From assembly GCF_902713425.1 (NCBI RefSeq), contig NC_081194.1:68519001-68583000 (forward strand): DNA of 64,000 bases, in the 5' to 3' direction. How positions within the stretch are numbered: position 1 is the stretch's first letter; each line of letters opens with the position of its first letter. Both the position numbers and the translations under genes were made by a program. Below, piece by piece: positions 21,587-34,384 of the stretch. The notes beneath the pieces were generated by a model. That model had not been told where the DNA came from and did not search any database. It worked only from the letters and a program-made list of their open reading frames with translations. The DNA comes from Acipenser ruthenus. Lineage: Eukaryota; Chordata; Actinopteri; Acipenseriformes; Acipenseridae.

Positions 21587-23555
21587 TATTTCTTAGCAGA
21601 CGCCCTTATCCAGGGCGACTTACAATCGTAAGCAAAAACATTTCAAGCGTTACAATACAAGTAATACAATAAGAGCAAGAAATACAATAACTTTTGTTCA
21701 AGTAAAGTACAGCAGGTAATAGTGATAGTTACATCAGGATATGATTAAATAGTGATAGTTACATCAGGATGTGATTAAATACAAAGTACTACAGGTTAAA
21801 AACTTGGCAGATTACAGTATTCTGAAGTACAGGATTAAATGCAGTAAAATAGGGGCTGATAAGAGCAAAATAAAGCACATTTACATGAAGGGTGATAGTG
21901 TCCCAGGATACAAACAGAGGAGTTCTACAGGTGCTCTTTGAAGAGGTGGGTCTTAAGGAGGCGCCGGAATGTGGTCAGGGACTGGGCAGTCCTGACATCT
22001 GTAGGAAGGTCATTCCACCACTGCGGAGCAAGGGTGGAGAAGGAGCGGGCTTTGGAGGCAGGGGAGCGTAGCGGTGGTAGAGCTAGTCTTCTAGTGCAGG
22101 CGGAGCGGAGAGGTCGAGTGGGGGTGTAGGGAGAGATGAGGGTCTGGAGGTAGCTGGGTGCAGACTGGTCAAGGCATCTGTAGGCTAGTACAAGAGTCTT
22201 GAACTGGATGCAAGCGGTGATCGGGAGCCAGTGGAGCGAGCGGAGTAGTGGAGTAGCGTGGGCGAAGCGAGGCAGAGAGAACACTAGGCGGGCAGCAGAG
22301 TTCTGGATGAGCTGGAGCGGACGGGTGGCGGACGCAGGGAGGCCAGCCAGGAGGGAGTTGCAGTAGTCTAGGCGGGAGAGTACCAGGGCCTGGACCAGGA
22401 GCTGGGTAGCATAGTTGGTGAGGAAGGGTCGGATTCTTTGGATGTTGCTCAGGAAGAATCGGCAAGTGCGTGCCAGAGTGGAGATGTGCTGGGAATAAGA
22501 GAGGCAGGGGTCCAGGGTGACTCCAAGGTTCTTAGCTGAGGAAGAGGGAGAGAGTGTGGTAGATTCCAGAGGAACAGAGATGGAGAGATCAGAGGAGGGG
22601 GAGGAGGAGGGAAAGAAAAGGAGGTCAGATTTAGAGAGGTTGAGTTTGAGGTGATGCGAGTGCATCCAGGAGGAAATAGCAGACAGACAGGTAGAGATAC
22701 GGGAGGAGATGGTGGAGTCAGAGGTGGGGAAGGAGAGGAAAATCTGAGCATCATCAGCATAGAAATGGTATGAGAAACCATAGGATGCGATGAGGGGGCC
22801 CAGGGAGCGGGTGTAGAGAGAGAACAGGAGAGGACCCAAGACTGACCCTTGGGGGACTCCAGTTAAGAGAGGGTGAGGTGTGGAGGTTGCTCCACGCCAG
22901 GTTACCTGGTAAGTGCGGTTGGAGAGGTAGGAGGAGAACCAGGCCAGAGCAGTGCCAGAGATCCCCAGGTCAGCAAGAGATGATAGTAGAATAGAGTGAT
23001 CAACAGTGTCAAAGGCAGCAGAGAGGTCGAGGAGAATTAGGACAGAGGAGAGAGAGGCAGCTCGGGCACATTTAAGTGAGTTGGTGACAGACAGGAGGGC
23101 GGTTTCAGTAGAGTGAGCAGAGCGGAAGCCAGATTGGAGAGGGTCAAGCAGAGAGTGGTTGGACAGGAAAGCAGAGAGCTGGCGGTGTACAGTCCGCTCG
23201 AGGGTTTTGGAGAGGAAGGGTAGGAGGGAGACAGGACGGTAGCTCTGGAGGGAGGTGGGGTCGAGGGTAGGTTTTTTGAGGAGGGGAGTGATCGAGGCTT
23301 TTTTGAAGGCAGAGGGGAAAATACCAGAAAGTAGAGAGGTGTTGAGGAGGGAGGAGATGAAGGGGAGTAGAGCAGGAGCAGCAGCTTGAAAGAGGTGAGT
23401 GGGGAGGGGGTCCAAGGCACACGTGGTGGGTTTGTGACCCTGGAGCAGGGAGGAGAGGTCAGAGTCTGAGAGGGGCAAGAAGGTGGAGAAGGAGGGTGAG
23501 TTAGTAGGGGTTGCAGTGGGTGAAGGAGTTGGAGCGGGAGGGGGTGCGGGGGAGG

Positions 23556-23558
<3 letters not shown>
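21581..23558 (-). mobile_element. L2-clade LINE, 5'-truncated (unit B)
   Basis: Counterpart of 7458-9436. The RT frame is intact from [20 protein letters not shown] through YADD to the stop at 21925. The open frame happens to run upstream through the (AT)n tract into the neighbouring Tc1 end, which gives 581 codons. The extra residues, a Tyr-Ile repeat, are not part of the LINE. Confidence 0.88.
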
Positions 23559-23627
<69 letters not shown>

Positions 23628-23629
<2 letters not shown>

Positions 23630-24924
23630 GTGTGTATAGAAAGTCTACACCCCCCTTGAACTTTTTTCACATTTTGTTGTGTCAGTGCCTCAGAGTTTCA
23701 TGCATTTAAATGAGGATTTTTTTCCACTTATCTACACACCATACTCCACACTGTTAAGGGGAAAAAAGTTTTTATTGAGAAAAAAATGATATATTAAAAA
23801 TACAAAACTGAAAGATCATAATTGGAGAAGTCTCCACCCCCCCTGAGTTAATACTTGGTGGAACTTCTGTCCCAGTTTCAGCTTTCTTGCAGAGGGCTGC
23901 AGGACTTCCTCAAGGACTTCTCTGTACTTTGCTCCATTCATTTTCCCTTCTATACTGACAAGTGCCCCAGTCCCTGCCGATGAGAAACATCCCTATAACA
24001 TGATGCTGCCACCACCATGCTTCACAGTAGGGATGGTGTTCTTTGGGTGATGCGCTGTGTTGGGTTTGCGCCAAACATAACGCTTTGCATTTAGGCCAAA
24101 AAGTTCAATTTTAGTCAGACCACAAAACTTTTTGCCACATGGCTACAGAATCTCCTTAGTGTTTTTTTGCATACTTCAAAACGGGATTCAAGGTGGGCTT
24201 TCTTGAGTAATGGCTTCCGTCTTGCCACCCTACCATACAGGCCAGATTTGTGGAGTGCTTGGGATATTGTTGTCACATGCACATTTTGACCAGTCTTGGC
24301 CATAAAAGCATGTAGCTCTTGCAAAGTTGCTATTGGCCTCATGGTAGCCTCTCTGATCAGTCTCCTTCTTGCTCGGTCATCCAGTTTGGAGGGACGGCCT
24401 GAACTAGGCAAGGTCTTGGTGGTGCCATACACCTTCCACTTCTTAATAATCGTCTTGACCGTGCTCCAAGGGATATTCAAGGCCTTTGATATTTTTTATA
24501 CCCATCTCCTGATCTGTGCCTTTCAACAACTTTGTCCCGGAGTTCTTTTGAAAGCGCCTTGGTGCTCATGGTTAAGTCTTTGCTTTGAAATGCACTACCC
24601 AGAAGAGGGAAGCTACAGGAACTGCAGAATTTATCCTGAAATCATGTAAATCACTACAGTTTAACACAGGTGGAGGCCACTTAACTTGGTGTGTGATTTT
24701 GAAGGCAATTGGTTACACCTGAGCTAATTTAGGATTGCTATTTCAGTTTTTATTTTTAATTAATTTTCTACAAATTTCTAGAATATTTTTTTCACTTGGA
24801 AGTTGTGGGGTAGGATGTGTAGATAAATGAAAAAAATAACTATTTTAATGCATTTTAATTCCAGGCTATAAGGCAACAAAAGGTGAACATTTTGAAAGGG
24901 GGTGTAGACTTTCTATAGGCACTG
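23628..24924 (-). mobile_element. Tc1/mariner-like element (unit B)
   Basis: Counterpart of 9521-10817, with both inverted-repeat ends. The transposase N-terminal frame (24480-24115) has the same 121 codons as in unit A, with the GRPSK hook. The catalytic part is broken. Confidence 0.85.
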
Positions 24925-24936
24925 TATACCTGATTA

Positions 24937-26895
24937 GTGGGCTGGATTATTGGACTGAATGAGAACCCGAACCCGGTAAAAACTACCCTTTTCTGTACCT
25001 GAACCACGAGACTGCCAGTGATTGTTTGTTTTGTTACTTTTACATATTGAAGAATTACGTTCTGTTTATTTTTCTTTTTGATTTAAGAAGTATGATGTAA
25101 AGCATTAAAACCAAATATTCCTGCGGTTAACCGGAAGCTGGTTCCACCACAGGGGGACAAGGGAAGAGAACAAGTCAGCCAGTAGAGGATGAACGGAGAG
25201 GGCAAGAGGGAATATAAGGACAGTATGATGAATTTCTTGCCCAGGTTCATTCTCACCCCTTGGCTAATTCTCGCGAGGGGACGCGAATTAGCCCAAGCTA
25301 AAATTCGCGTGGGTGAGAATTAGCCTAGGTTAGCCAGGGGTGAGCATTAGGCTGCGATTACTGTCGCGAAATTCGGAGTGCTCTCGTTGGTTACTAGTGA
25401 TGACGTTAGAACATTTACAATTGTTACAAATGACCAGAGAGAGAAAAATACTTGTCTCTTTCTTGCTAGCCTGTAATTATAATTTACAACAAAGCTGTGT
25501 GCAGTGACAGTGCAGATTAGACAAAAACAAGTTGATTATACGATTATCACCTGGATTGCGCCAGCTACCTACACAATCCGTGCGATGCCCGCCCAAGCAT
25601 TATGGCAGAACTGCACCTGCCTGGGTTATGGATTGCAATAATATTTTGAGAGTCCTGTTTATGCACATGCAATAATGATCCAAAAATGGGATGTCCATTT
25701 TGTGTAGTTTGCGAATCTCAACTATTTTTACTAAGAGATATAAGTCTAAAATATGATACACTTGGCTTTATTTCGGGGAAAGGTGTTTTTTTTTTTTTAT
25801 ATATATAGAAAAGCCAGCCTCAATGGAGTACTACTATATAGGGCTGTGGCTGGCATGTTTTTATTATTGGATACCGTTGTGTGAAACACATTACCTCAAA
25901 ACAGTCTTTATTTATTGTAGGATATATGTACACATACTATATAAAATGTGGAATTACCTTGGGGCAATATGTTCTTCAGTGTGTCTGCTGTGCTGTTTTG
26001 CCCGTCCCTTGGCTCTGGCTATAATATTTGGCACCCCCTGTATTTCAAGGGTTATCACAAAATAAAGCCAGCGAGTCCAAATGATTCCATTTGCTTGTTC
26101 TTAAAACCGAAGGATTTGATCTGCATGTTCCTAACACTGATGTGCTCGTTCTTTGGGCTGGACTCTCTTTTTGCAGAAAGGAATTACTTTACAATAACTG
26201 TTTATCCATTACACCTTACATCAGCAATTCAAAACACAATATTACTGTACAAAAACAAAACAAACAAAACACACCCAGGTATATTACTATTGCCACATAA
26301 TAATTGATCAACCAAAGCACAGATTTATTTTGGGTGTTGCCCTTCAACAAATTAAAATTAACAAAGTGAGCTGGGAGAGGTGGACTGAAGTAATGCAACA
26401 TATAATACTTTAATGACTAGTTTGTCTTTATGCAAAACATGTGGGCTACATTATAGCCTGTGGCAGAATCTATGTTTTGTTCAAAACTAAAAGAAGTACA
26501 ACCAGATAAACATATAATATGTTGGAAAGACATTATTTGTCTCTGTTTTGAGGGGCACTACATTAGTGAAATGTTAGTGCTGATCACCAATGTTACTCTT
26601 GGTCAACATTAAATGGATTTGAAGGTTTTACTATTTCCAATAGAAAATATGCATTTGGAGTCTGTTAATTTTATTAGAAACTGCTTAAATCATTGTTTAA
26701 ATACACAACAGTCATTACCGTAGCATGTTGTCATTACTGTAACTGTAATGTGATTACCGTGACTGGGCTTGTTTTTATATATAAAACTGCAGTAGTATTA
26801 GCAGGAGTGACTTCTGTACTAATAAGGTTCTGAGGGGTTTATGTTTTAAAAATTCAGTGCAAATGTATGTTTTTGATAAAAAGAAAGGTTAGATA
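24937..26895. other. Intergenic spacer with no recognised gene (unit B)
   Basis: Counterpart of 10830-12788. It contains the nested palindrome at 25251-25346. No supported coding sequence. Confidence 0.5.
25251..25346. repeat. Nested palindrome, unit B
   Basis: Identical arms to those at 11144-11239, at a constant offset of 14107 bases. Confidence 0.85.
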
Positions 26896-27144
26896 CAGCA
26901 GTGTGGAGTAGTGGTTAGGGCTCTGGACTCTTGACCAGAGGGTTGTGGGTTCAATCCCTGGTGAGGGGACACTGCTGTTGTACCCTTGAGCAAGGTACTT
27001 CACCTAGATTGTCCCAGTAAAAACCCAACTGTATAAATGGGTAATTGTATGTGAAATAATGTATAATGTGATATCTTGTAACAATTGTAAGTCGCCCTGG
27101 ATAAGGGTGTCTGCTAAGAAATAAATAATAATAATAATAATAAT
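26896..27144 (+). mobile_element. tRNA-derived SINE with L2-type tail (unit B)
   Basis: Duplicate of the SINE at 12789, copied with the unit rather than inserted again. The A-box-like and B-box motifs and the L2-type tail are all present. Confidence 0.9.
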
Positions 27145-27304
27145 CAAAAAGTGTTAATTTCTAAAGTTTAATTGCATTGGTCAAGAAATATAATTCTGAC
27201 TGATAGATGATATAGAAGAATGTTTTGTTGTTATTTTGCATTATACAGTAATTTAACTGTTTTAAGAGAGGATGTGTGTTATTAAAAATACATAGTAGTT
27301 CAGC

Positions 27305-27340
27305 TAACGTTACGTTGTGCAGCTACACAACGTAACGTTA
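27305..27340. repeat. Perfect 15-bp inverted repeat (unit B)
   Basis: Same arms and loop as 13198-13233. Confidence 0.9.
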
Positions 27341-27741
27341 ACATTGGCAATAGCACTCAAGCACTGAACACCCAGCAAGTGCCAGCCCACTTGAACTTGT
27401 TAAGGTGAAACAGTGAAAATGACATGTTTACTTGATCTGTCTTCAGAGCCAGTACATGGATTTGACGGAATTTGGCAATGGATGGGACTTGCACTAAAAA
27501 GCATTATGCACCACAATAAAAGTTTATGCTTTAACAAATAAAACATTTTATTTATTTTTTTTAAGTACTGAATGACTTGTTCAGGAATGTTTGTCAGATC
27601 ACACTGACCATATCATAGGAAAAAGTTGCCCACCCATTGTTACTCCCAATTGCACCTTTTTTTAGCCTCGTATACATACAGTTTGTAACCTCAGATGATT
27701 TAGACCACAGATTCCTTTCAAAATGACTGACTAAATAGGTC

Positions 27742-27747
27742 CACCAC
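27742..27747. other. Deletion junction with CACCAC microhomology (unit B)
   Basis: Same breakpoint as 13635-13640, to the base. One event was later copied with the unit. Confidence 0.85.
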
Positions 27748-27857
27748 AGTGTTTAAAAAATAATAGAACTACTATTCATCTATCATTTATAAAAAGTCAG
27801 ATGTTTTGGACATTTGTTCAACAGGTCATCTAATATATATATATATATATTTACATA

Positions 27858-29012
27858 AGGACCGTAAAGCGATTACATTTTTTTATTTTTTTTTATTGCG
27901 ATTAATCTTGAGATTAAAAATTTTAATCTCAGTTAACCTTGGTTGTAATCGCATATTTCATTGGTACGATTACTGCATCCATTTAATTTTGTTTTATTGC
28001 TATTATTATTATTATTATTTTTATTATCATCATCATCCAAAAAACATCCCTGCATAAAAACCCTGTTTCCTATTTCTGGATTCTGAATCCTATTTGTTGG
28101 TCCTTCTTTATAATTAGCAAAGGGCCCAGTTGTACTAACAGGATCAAAAAATAGGCCACGTTTTACTTAACATTTTAAAACTAGTAAATAAACAATTACC
28201 ATAATGAACATTAACGTAATATTTTACTTAAAACATATATTTTCTTTTGTATTTGTTATGCTCTCATTAGTATCCAATAGTAGATTCAGTGTCCCTCAGT
28301 TCTGGCAGATTCTACTGTACTTGCTGAAGCGGTTTTCTCCCACTGCTAATTAAAACATGTTGCCACTAGCCACCTAGTTAACAATTTCATCCCGAGGGCT
28401 ACAGTGAAACTTACTGTCTTTAGTGAAGACCGTGTGAGTACATTAATTATTGTAGGTAGTAATTCATAGTTAGTTAATCACCACAGGCTTTAACCCCCAA
28501 CTCCACATACCAGCCAGCATTTTTGTAAATAACAACAAATGAAATGAACAACAAAATAAACATTTTATTTGTGTCATCATTGCCAAGGTGACAGTGCCAG
28601 TTTCTCAACACACAGTACTGTAGTCGCTCAGTAACCAGGTGCAAACAGGTGATTGATCGATCTGTAGGAGTGTTACAAAGGTGCCTTTGTTAAAAATAAA
28701 TAAAAAATAAACAATCTAAATTTATAAGTGTTTATTTGTTAGGAAAATAAAATGTAAGTCTAATATTTTATTCACAAGTCCTTGAGTGCTTTGCTACATA
28801 ATGCAGTTCTGTGACTAATTTTATATTCAAACAATGACTACACTCATTCAATCCTGGCATGCACTGGAGTGTATCAAAATGGTGCAGCGGGAAATGAATT
28901 ACTGTATGTTAAGAGGGACAGAGGAGTGGGATAAATTTGCGTTAACAAAAAAAAAATCTCCAAAAAAATGTACGCATTAATCGCTGAAGTTAACTGCTTA
29001 ATTGACAGCCCT
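27858..29012. mobile_element. hAT-like non-autonomous element (unit B/C border)
   Basis: Counterpart of 13750-14907 with the same ends. It lies just upstream of the third CRISP cassette. Confidence 0.55.
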
Positions 29013-29038
29013 CATTTATATGTTTTTAAACTTCACAG

Positions 29039-30160
29039 CTAGCGGGTGTGGTGAGAATCTTTACATGTCCTCCAGTGCAGATTCCTGGGATATGGCAGTC
29101 CAGGCCTGGTATGATGAAGTCAAAGATTTTAAGTATGGAGTTGGATCAACAAATGGTGCTGTTGTTGGGCATTACACCCAGGTAAAACTACTAACTATAA
29201 CCTCACTAGTTTAGGTTAGCATTTATCTTATTTTGCAGCCATTATTTATCTCCAATGTCACATCAAATTTCTCAAAGACGAATCTATGATAATAATAATA
29301 AAAAGTACTGTCCCGAACTACATTGATAGCCACCAATGCATTTTAGTCAAAGACATGTGTGTTTTTCTGTTTTAAAAGTTCCTGCTGTGAATGATTTTCA
29401 ATTCCCTTTTAGGTTGTGTGGTACAGGTCTAACAAGGTTGGCTGTGCAGTTGCTCATTGCCCTGGTTCTAAATATGAGTATTTTTATGTATGCCAGTACT
29501 GCCCTCCGTAAGTTTTTTTTTTTTAATATATATAATTTAAACTGAAGCAAAATTCTAAGCATTATAAAGGCTTCTTAAACAAACAGTACACATTTTTGGG
29601 ATAGAACGAATACTTCTTTTGCACTGTTACAAAGTTTAAGTATCTATAAGTAACAATTCTTTACAAATGTAGGCATTCAATGCACATACTGATCTGTTTT
29701 GTATCTTACACTGTACAGAGGAAACGACCAGAATTTATTACCCACACCCTACAAAGCTGGTCCATCATGCGGTGACTGCCCAAATGCTTGTGAAGATAAG
29801 CTCTGCAGTAAGTATAGAAGCGATTACTTTATGGTATTAAAAACTAAATTGGTTTTATTGGTTCAGAACAACTAAAATCATTGTAGATGCTAATTTATGT
29901 GCTATGTTCCAGAACATGTAATTCAGTTATGCAAATAACACTCTTAAGACTGATGCCAATGAAAATACCTGTTGCAGCATATATGCATATGCATACAAGT
30001 ATATAACTGTTTTTTTTCCTCTTTCTTAAAAGCAAACCCATGTTCTTACTCAGACATGTATTCCAACTGTCCTGCTCTGAAAGGGACTTTTGGATGTGGC
30101 CACCCATCGGTTTTGGCTTGGTGTCCTGCTTCATGCAAGTGTACAAATGAAATCAAATGA
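29039..30160 (+). CDS. CRISP 3' cassette, copy 3 (exons 6-9), open but without 5' exons; hybrid of two lineages
   Basis: Exons are 29039-29181, 29413-29507, 29719-29807 and 30033-30160, all with intact splice sites and no nonsense change. The product matches copies 1 and 2 in exons 6-8 ([14 protein letters not shown]). From about 29946 onward it resembles the older lineage, since it has the 47-base segment 29947-29993 that copies 1 and 2 lack and the last copy keeps. Exon 9 has Ala in NCPALKG, Leu in SVLAW and one silent change (TCT for TCC). It looks like the product of a crossover inside intron 8. As with copy 2, no promoter or first exons lie upstream within the unit, so expression is unproven. 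Confidence 0.75.
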
Positions 30161-30208
30161 ACTGCTCCCTGGAACTTTACTTGCATGTAACATCAATACA
30201 ATTTATTG

Positions 30209-30249
30209 ATTAAACTGTACTGATACTTTTAACCTAATGATCTAGCAAA

Positions 30250-30326
<77 letters not shown>

Positions 30327-30365
30327 TATATATGCATATATGCTGTAAGTGTACATTTCAATTAA
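30209..30365 (+). repeat. CRISP copy 3 3' UTR with (AT)n tract
   Basis: ATTAAA follows the stop. An (AT)n tract at about 30253-30322 is followed by ATGCATATAT units and a second ATTAAA. Confidence 0.6.
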
Positions 30366-32055
30366 AATCATGCAACTAAAAAAGGTGTCAAGTCTTATTT
30401 TTTGTCTACTCTTCCTTTGCTGGCTTTCAACCTCACAATTCTAGTGTTGTAAATATTAGGTGGTGATCATTAATACAATATTTAGTGCATTTCTGAACAA
30501 CTGTCACTATTTGCAGAGCAAATGGGATACATTAGCATGTTAGCAGTTTTTTCAAAGGCAATGTATAAATATTAAAGAAATCCATCATATAAAAATGAAC
30601 GGCTGTGAATGTACTAGTGTAACAGATTACACTGTTGCAAAACAAAGTGCTATAGTTAAAACATATTTTAGACAAACAAATAAATGCAGTGTTGCCTTTA
30701 GTGCCTCACTTACCTCGTAGATAGAAAATAAAATGTAAAAACAACGTAATTGGCATAAGTGTATTTATTTCTGGTGTTTTATGTCTTTTGCATCTGTGGT
30801 AAGCACATTCAGAGTAGTTTAGAATGTGTTTATTACAAGCAAGATCACTTGTAGATGATGCATCCTGTTTTCCAGATAAGCTCTATGACAGACATAACAA
30901 GCTCTATGACAAACACAGCAGGCATTTAAAGTTCCAAACAGCCATATTGTATTCTGAACACTGTGGCTACTGGGTAAAATTCCCTTTCTAAAATCACTGC
31001 AGTATTGTAAAATACTCTACCCATAATAATGATTGTACTTAATAAAAAAATATAGTAAATAAATATTTTCCCTGAAATGTGTCAAGGTAAGAAGGTTTTT
31101 GGACTTGGAGCAGAAAGCAATTAATAATTAATATGTAATAAATAATAAAGATACAAGCATTCAAGCTTGCAATAAATAACAGCATGCCCTGATGAATTAG
31201 CAGACACAATTGTCTTACTACTGTTTGAAGTTATGGATGAAATATCTACTCATCCCAACAAATATATGTCATTATAAATAACCATAAATCTAAAAGTGGT
31301 GAGTTATTGACAGAGCTGTAAGGCAGCATTATTTGCATGGGACTAAAAACCAGGTGTCCTCAGAGTTGGTCAAATGCAGAGGACTTCTAGTAACTTCCCA
31401 GCATGGATTAGTTTTTATTAAGAAAAGTCAGTAAATTCAAAATGAAATGCGATGTTGTGGCCAGAGAAGGCACTTTTGTGCATGATTTGTAAACATTGAA
31501 CCGGATATAAATAACTTATTTAGTTGAACCTTCTTTTCCAAAGGCTAGAATAACCGTTTCGTTCTTTGAGTGATATGTATTTACATACATATCTTCAAAT
31601 GCACCGTTCAAAGCATCCATTGAAGAGTTGCACAATCATAGCGTTACCCCGGAAATGCTATATCAATTCTAACATAACACTGACATGGTCGATTCGCACA
31701 GGAGTAAAAAGACACAGGACGCTTAAGTTTGAAATTTTATAGAAGGTCCTAATGTCCTGTAAAATTTTATCTGGGATAAAAAAGTAATGGACAGTTTGCA
31801 CAGGTCTACATTTCATTGATGTCTGTATCTGAACCTGTTTATGTGCGTCTGATCATGGACTGTTTAAAAAAACACAGTAAGTTTGTTAGTGGAGGCATAG
31901 GAGTGAGAGGAGCCAGAGGCTTTGTGAGTCGCTGCGGAGCAAGTATTGAGAAGTACTTGAAATAAAAAATAAATAAAACATTCTGGCATCTATTCAAGAA
32001 TGCCTAGTGGTCGGTTTTTCAAAACTATGATAAAACGATTTCCGTATTTGATTGG
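30366..32055. other. Spacer with no recognised gene (unit C)
   Basis: Counterpart of 2110-3810 with scattered substitutions, more diverged than A is from B. Nothing coding is supported. Confidence 0.6.
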
Positions 32056-32059
32056 GATT

Positions 32060-32588
32060 ATATTGTAACGACACTGGGTCTGCTGTGCCAGCGTTCAGGA
32101 AGGTTCTGTGACCCAAGGTCAACAGTTCAATGCAGCAGGTGTTCGGGGGACGTCAGAATCACCACCAATCAGGGGCTTGGCTTGCCGCACGAGTGGTACC
32201 CAGTTGCAACATTGTTGGCACAAACCAAGGGACGAGATGTTGCAACCATCAGGGGGATTGAGAGCGGGAAGCCTGGTCTGCTTGGGATTGATGGCTGGTG
32301 CATTGGGGTTGAAGCTGGATATGTAGCAGGTTGCTGCTTCTGCTGCCTGGCTGCTGCTCAGATGGAGAGACAAGCTGGAGTGAGAAAATGAATGCAGAAG
32401 ACAGAGCCAAGGAGAGCTGAAGTGAAGCGGGACTACAGCAAAAAGAAACCAGACTACACTTAGGCCGCAACAGTGCATTTTATTTTACTTTTCTTTTTTT
32501 ATTATTCATCACAGTCTGAGTAGCACTCGGTTGCTCAGTTGTAATTGTACCACTGGCTTGTAAAGCAGCACGCTAATACCAGCCCGGT
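32060..32588. other. Unclassified GC-richer segment (unit C)
   Basis: Counterpart of 3815-4350 with several small indels that change every frame. That argues against a conserved coding role. Confidence 0.4.
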
Positions 32589-33528
32589 GTAAGAACATAA
32601 GAACGTTTACAAACGAGAGGAGGCCATTCAGCCCACCTTGCTCGTTTGGTTGTTAGTAGCTTATTGATCCCAGAATCTCATCAAGCAGCTTCTTGAAGGA
32701 TCCCAGGGTGTCAGCTTCAACAACATTACTGGGGAGTTGGTTCCAGACCCTCACAATTCTCTGTGTAAAAAAGTGCCTCCTATTTTCTGTTCTGAATGCC
32801 CCTTTATCTAATCTCCATTTGTGACCCCTGATCCTTGTTTCTTTTTTCAGGTCAAAAAAGTCCCCTGGGTCGACATTGTCTATACCTTTTAGGATTTTGA
32901 ATGTTTGAATCAGATCGCCGTGTAGTCTTCTTTGTTCAAGACTGAATAGATTTAATTGTTTTAGCCTGTCTGCATACGACATGCCTTTTAAACCCGGGAT
33001 AATTCTGGTTGCTCTTCTTTGCACTCTTCTAGAGCAGCAATATCCTTTTTGTAACGAGGTGACCAGAACTGAACACAATATTCTAGGTGAGGTCTTACTA
33101 ATGCATTGTAAAGTTTTAACATTACTTCCCTTGATTTAAATTCAGCTCTTCTCACAATATATCCAAACATCTTGTTGGCCTGTTGTATAGCTTCCCCACA
33201 TTGTCTAGATGAAGACATTTTTATTGCCTGCATGCAATACTTTACACGTTTCTCTATTAAATATCATTTGCCATGTGTCTGCCCAGTTCTGAATGCTGTC
33301 TAGATCAATTTGAATGACCTTTGCTGCTGCAACAGTGTTTGCCACTCCTCCTATTTTTGTGTCGTCTGCAAATTTAACAAGTTTGCTTACTATACCAGAA
33401 TCTAAATCATTAATATAGATTAGGAATAGCAGAGGACCTAATACTGATCCCTGTGGTACACCACTGGTTACCTTGCTCCATTTTGAAGTTTCTCCTCTAA
33501 TCAGTACTTTCTGTTAACCACTCCCTAA
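32589..33528 (-). mobile_element. CR1-like LINE, 5'-truncated, frameshifted (unit C)
   Basis: Counterpart of 4351-5290. A one-base loss near 33028 splits the 193-codon frame into 141- and 81-codon pieces. The tail and the FADDTK region are as in the other units. Confidence 0.8.
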
Positions 33529-34384
33529 TGTAGAGTCCTGACTTAATACAGTGGGAATTCGAGAACCTGCAAATCCTGAGTGAGCCTCCTTCATTTACAC
33601 GCAATGCTACAGTATTGTGAAATCGGGTTTTTCACACACTCTGGGTGTTATTTTCAAAAGAGATCTGCTGTGAATTGAGAATTTACTAAATCTGCAAAAA
33701 ACACGGCAGGACTTTATCCAGTTTGGTTAATTCGTTATTCTGACAGTTTCTTTTGGCGGAATGCCTAATGATCTAAGAGTCTGTGTCCATTTTCTAAAGA
33801 CGAAAGTGGTGGATAATGTAAACTTCCACCAGTTAGCTTTCTGCCTGCTTCAGCACGGTCAATACGACTATCCGCCAGTAAAAAAACAGAGTGATAGCAA
33901 GTCAGACCGAGTCTCCCTGGCAACATGGATTCTAAGTTAGAAGCAGCTGTTTGTGTGTGCCTATGTGTGTATAACTATCCCAAGCTGAAATACAATCCCA
34001 TTGCAATACACACAATTCACTTTACCTCAAGCCGATCTGAAGGCGATCCAACCATCCAATCATGTCTAAGTGAGACTAATTTGAATTATTCTCCAGAGTA
34101 GCCACAAATGTGTCAAATATAGGCTACTTTGGAAAATTACAAAATTAAAAAAACAAACAAACAAACAAACAAACAAACAAAAAAACCTTAATGCGACGAT
34201 GCACATTTTGGCCAGCTTCTTATTTGCATTCCAGCTTCTTATTCGCTAATATGCACAAATGTAACTGAAATTGAATAATAACTGGGCGCTGGGGTATTGC
34301 AGGGGATAAAATCGCCTCAGACTGCTTATTTTAAAGTTAATACAATCACAGGGCAACCCCTGTACCTCATCCATATGTATATTT

